Positions 61,121-64,000 of a stretch of DNA of 64,000 nt are shown piece by piece; position 1 is the stretch's first letter; every line of letters begins with the position of its first letter. This DNA is from Coffea arabica (taxonomy: Eukaryota; Streptophyta; Magnoliopsida; Gentianales; Rubiaceae). A program made the translations under genes and the position numbers. Under the pieces are notes generated by a model, which was not told the origin of the DNA, ran no database searches, and saw nothing but the letters and a program-made list of their open reading frames with translations. The DNA lies in NCBI RefSeq assembly GCF_036785885.1, contig NC_092329.1, positions 992,001-1,056,000 on the forward strand. The letters are read 5' to 3'.

Positions 61121-64000
61121 TCACCAAACGTCCCTGAGATACCTCCCGTCCATTTGTAGTTTCTTCACCATGGCCTCCGCTTCTGTGGAATCGACCTTTT
61201 CCTAAAAAAACAGAAAGGCAGTTTGCATGGATGCATTCTTAGAGAGATGTACCCAAGTTAAGCTTCCAATGCAAAAGTATATACAAATATTGCAAAGAAA
61301 TAACTCTGATAGCATTGACATTTTACTTTATCATGTCACTACTAGGAAATTAAAAATCACATGCAACAGAACATCGAAACAGCTTCCTACAAAATAGTCT
61401 GTAATGTATATTATACTTAGTGTAGGCAGTATCACAGGGAAATGCCTCAGCCTAAAAAACAACCTAATTTACGTTAGAATAGAGAAGCCCAACAATCAAC
61501 CTTAATCAACAGCAGTTAAAACTTTCTCATGGGAATTCCCCCCCCCCCTTTTTTCTTTTTTGGGGGGGGGGGGGGGGGGCAAGAGAGAGAGAGAGAGAAT
61601 TTCGTACCTGCTCCTGAACAATGGTATGCAAAGTGCGATGCACGTCTCTTGCCATCCCCTTTGCATCCCCACATACATAAAGATGCCCCTTCTGGGAGAT
61701 CAAACTCCAAAACTCGGCAGCCTGCCCAATAAAAAAGCTGGTGGTTAGTAAAGTGCAACTTCCAACTCATAACCGTAGGCAAACCTGATAAGAATTGACA
61801 AACCTTCTCTATCATCTTATGTTGCACATAATCTTTCTGTGGCCCCTCGCGAGAAAATGCAACAATCAGCTTTGATATTACACCTTGGTCAACAAAATTA
61901 TTTAGCTCATCCTCGTAAATGAAGTCCTGGAAGCAAAGTGTGTTTTAAGGAAGACCTCGAGCAATGGAATAATGTAATAATTTGTGAGACTGAGAGAATA
62001 AATAGAATAGTCATGATTACCATCCTGCGATTTCTGCAGCCAAAGAACAATAAAGCAGGACCAAGCTGAGCGCCCTCTTCTTTCAAGACCAATCTCTCCT
62101 GTAATGGACATCTGCACCATAAGATTTCTTTTCATGGGAACAGGAGAAATCCAAAAAAAGGAAGTCATCCTTACTTGTAAAAATCCTCTAAATGGAGCCA
62201 AGCCAGTGCCAGGTCCCACCATGATGATTGGAATTGAAGGATCAGCTGGTAACTTGAAATTGGAAGATCTAATAAAAACAGGAGCCTTGCTGCAATCTTG
62301 GCTTCTCTCCAATGGAACAGCATTCTGCATCAAGTTTTAAATTAACGTGCCGTCTCCAAGAGCTACAGAAGATATTATAAGCACAAATCACAAATATCAA
62401 TTATACACCTTAGCTTTTCAACTTACTTTCATCCAGGTTGAACATACTCCTTTGTGAATACGGCCAGTTGGAGTTGGCCCATAAACCAAGGCACAGGTCA
62501 CATGAACTCTATTGGGAACAAATCTGCAGCAAGTTAATGAAATCAACCAATTGTTAGTCGATTGCAATTCATGCTACACACCATTTTTATTGTCATAGAT
62601 GATTATTGGGTAAAAATCACCTGGGTGAAGAAGAGATCGAATAGTAACGAGGTGGCAGACGAGGGGCTATTGCTGCAAAAAATACACCAAGTGGAGGTTT
62701 CACTGAGGGAAACTCAGCCATTACCTCAAGAAGACTCCTCTGACTCCCCACAACCCATTGGGAGTACTCATCCTGAAATCCAATCACACCATTTAGAAAC
62801 ACAATACTAAGCAGAAGCACTCACCAAGGTAAGGAATTAGTCTATTCGATAAGTAGTTACTAATTTGCTATTTATAGTCAAGCAGGTCAAAAAACAAAAG
62901 TATGATAAAGGGAAATAAAGAATGTGAACGAAGCAACAAAGATCAAATGGAAAAGAAACAACATTGGAGGAACTTGTTCACCTTCCCCTGAGGTGATGAT
63001 AAGAATTTTAGCCTTTCTGCTTCACTAGGTTCACTTGCATGAGCAGCTAATGCGACCAAAGCAGCCTGTAAATTTTCAAAATTTAGAAATTAGGGCCACA
63101 GTTAGCAATTATAACTGTCAAAAGTTAAACAGTAAAATTTTCACAAAAGATCTCGATCTACATTCTACAAAAAAAAAAAAAAAAAAAAAGCACACCTTTC
63201 GAGGAGGATTCAAAAGATCAGCATAGCGAGCAAGGGCAGTACGAAGAAAGCAAGGACCGGGAAAAGGAGGCGGTAATGAGCCTCCAAGGGATGTTCCATC
63301 TTCTTTGTCAGCATGGATAGAAAATCGTACACTTAAAGGTTGGCCCAACAGTTTTGCTGCTTCTTCAACAGTTTCATCACAGTTTTCAGCATAAACCCCC
63401 ACATGATCTCCAGTTTCATAACTGTAAAAGAAGTATATGATTAGGAGAACAAGATTGGCCTGTAACAATTACATGATGAATTTAAACATATAGAGAGTAC
63501 ATAAAAGAAAATTAGCAGATAAATGGAAGTATAGGCAGGCTTTTATAGAAGTCAAGGGCAATTAAGAATAAGTTCCATGGTCAAGAATCAACTTTGGCTT
63601 CTACAATCCACCATCAGCCCAAAAAGCTGTAATCAGGTAATCCATCAGCTAAAAGAAGAGAAAGCTGATTCAAGGAAGTTAAGAAAATAATGATCATTTA
63701 CAGGAAAACATGCACTAGTATTATTGGGAAAAATGATCAGATCTTCTGAGATAAGATAAGGCGATATAATTTCCTAATTATCTTTCAAGGGAACAGAGAT
63801 TTCAGGCAGATATCATTCCCTATCTTTTCCATTTCCACATTTAATAAAAAGAAAAACATTAGTACGAGCTTTTCCGTTTCTTAAACCCTATTATGAACAG
63901 AAAAAAATAGTCGTACTTAGACCCCCACCCCACCCCCCAAAAAAAACAGAGAGGTTCTTACTTGATGCCAGTGCCAGATATATCAAATTCCAGGTGGATG
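61121..64000 (-). CDS. CPR: NADPH-cytochrome P450 reductase (N-terminal part outside window)
   Basis: This ER-anchored diflavin reductase passes electrons from NADPH through FAD and FMN to microsomal P450s. Exons on the minus strand: 64000-63962 (partial), 63421-63196, 63065-62982, 62772-62621, 62523-62427, 62324-62175, 62098-62021, 61926-61804, 61721-61608 and 61201-61121; the frame is unbroken. Visible parts are the connecting/FAD domain ([15 protein letters not shown], then FAD-binding RYYSISSSP), the NADPH domain ([16 protein letters not shown] and [20 protein letters not shown]) and the end GRYLRDVW, with the C-terminal Trp that stacks on the FAD ring. The FMN domain and membrane anchor lie beyond base 64000. 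The sequence resembles class II plant CPRs (ATR2 type), usually the inducible form serving phenylpropanoid and specialised metabolism; the class call is an inference because the diagnostic N-terminus is missing. Confidence 0.95.
61547..61598. repeat. C/T/G runs and GA microsatellite in the reductase intron
   Basis: A C run, a T run, a G run of about 18 bases and then a GA repeat lie back to back in the last intron, 10 bases from the GTACG donor of the preceding exon (minus strand). The tracts are likely length-variable. Confidence 0.8.

Overview
This is a nuclear segment of a flowering plant. The genes are intron-rich (up to 27 coding exons) and several belong to plant-only families: the actin-binding NET2 proteins, a DRMY1-type Myb protein, plastid MscS-like channels and plastid argininosuccinate lyase. 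Intergenic DNA is AT-rich and full of small non-autonomous transposons. Protein similarity recalled from memory points to a eudicot, probably an asterid; the species cannot be fixed from this window. All exon coordinates come from manual splice-site reading supported by an unbroken frame and family conservation.

Layout: (1) 1-2588 (+), 3' part of an O-fucosyltransferase-family gene. (2) 4279-9745 (-), chloroplast mechanosensitive channel MSL2/MSL3, 12 coding exons, 723 aa. (3) about 10.7-13.7 kb, intergenic with a hAT-type MITE and a foldback MITE. (4) 14219-24758 (+), chromokinesin-type kinesin KIN-4C, 27 coding exons, 1301 aa, with one GC-AG intron. (5) 25813-29831 (-), plastid argininosuccinate lyase, 7 exons, 540 aa. 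(6) about 30-39 kb, a transposon-rich island. It holds a candidate Helitron carrying a broken copy of the first exon and intron of the neighbouring lyase gene, two further Helitron-like 3' ends, and a PIF/Harbinger-like element split by a solo LTR with a perfect 5-bp target duplication. (7) 42265-44653 (+), a conserved acidic plant protein of unknown function, 173 aa. (8) 46638-51507 (+), NETWORKED 2-type actin-binding protein, 1367 aa. (9) 52137-57772 (-), a DRMY1/DP1-like single-Myb protein, 670 aa, with a tRNA-Glu-like sequence in an intron. (10) 58.2-59.9 kb, a hAT-type element with a PIF-like element nested in it. (11) 61121-64000 (-), C-terminal two thirds of NADPH-cytochrome P450 reductase, running off the window.

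The genes do not form a pathway; they are ordinary single-copy-looking housekeeping and growth genes. The most unusual part is the 32.4-39 kb island, where gene-fragment capture and nested insertions can be read directly from terminal structures.
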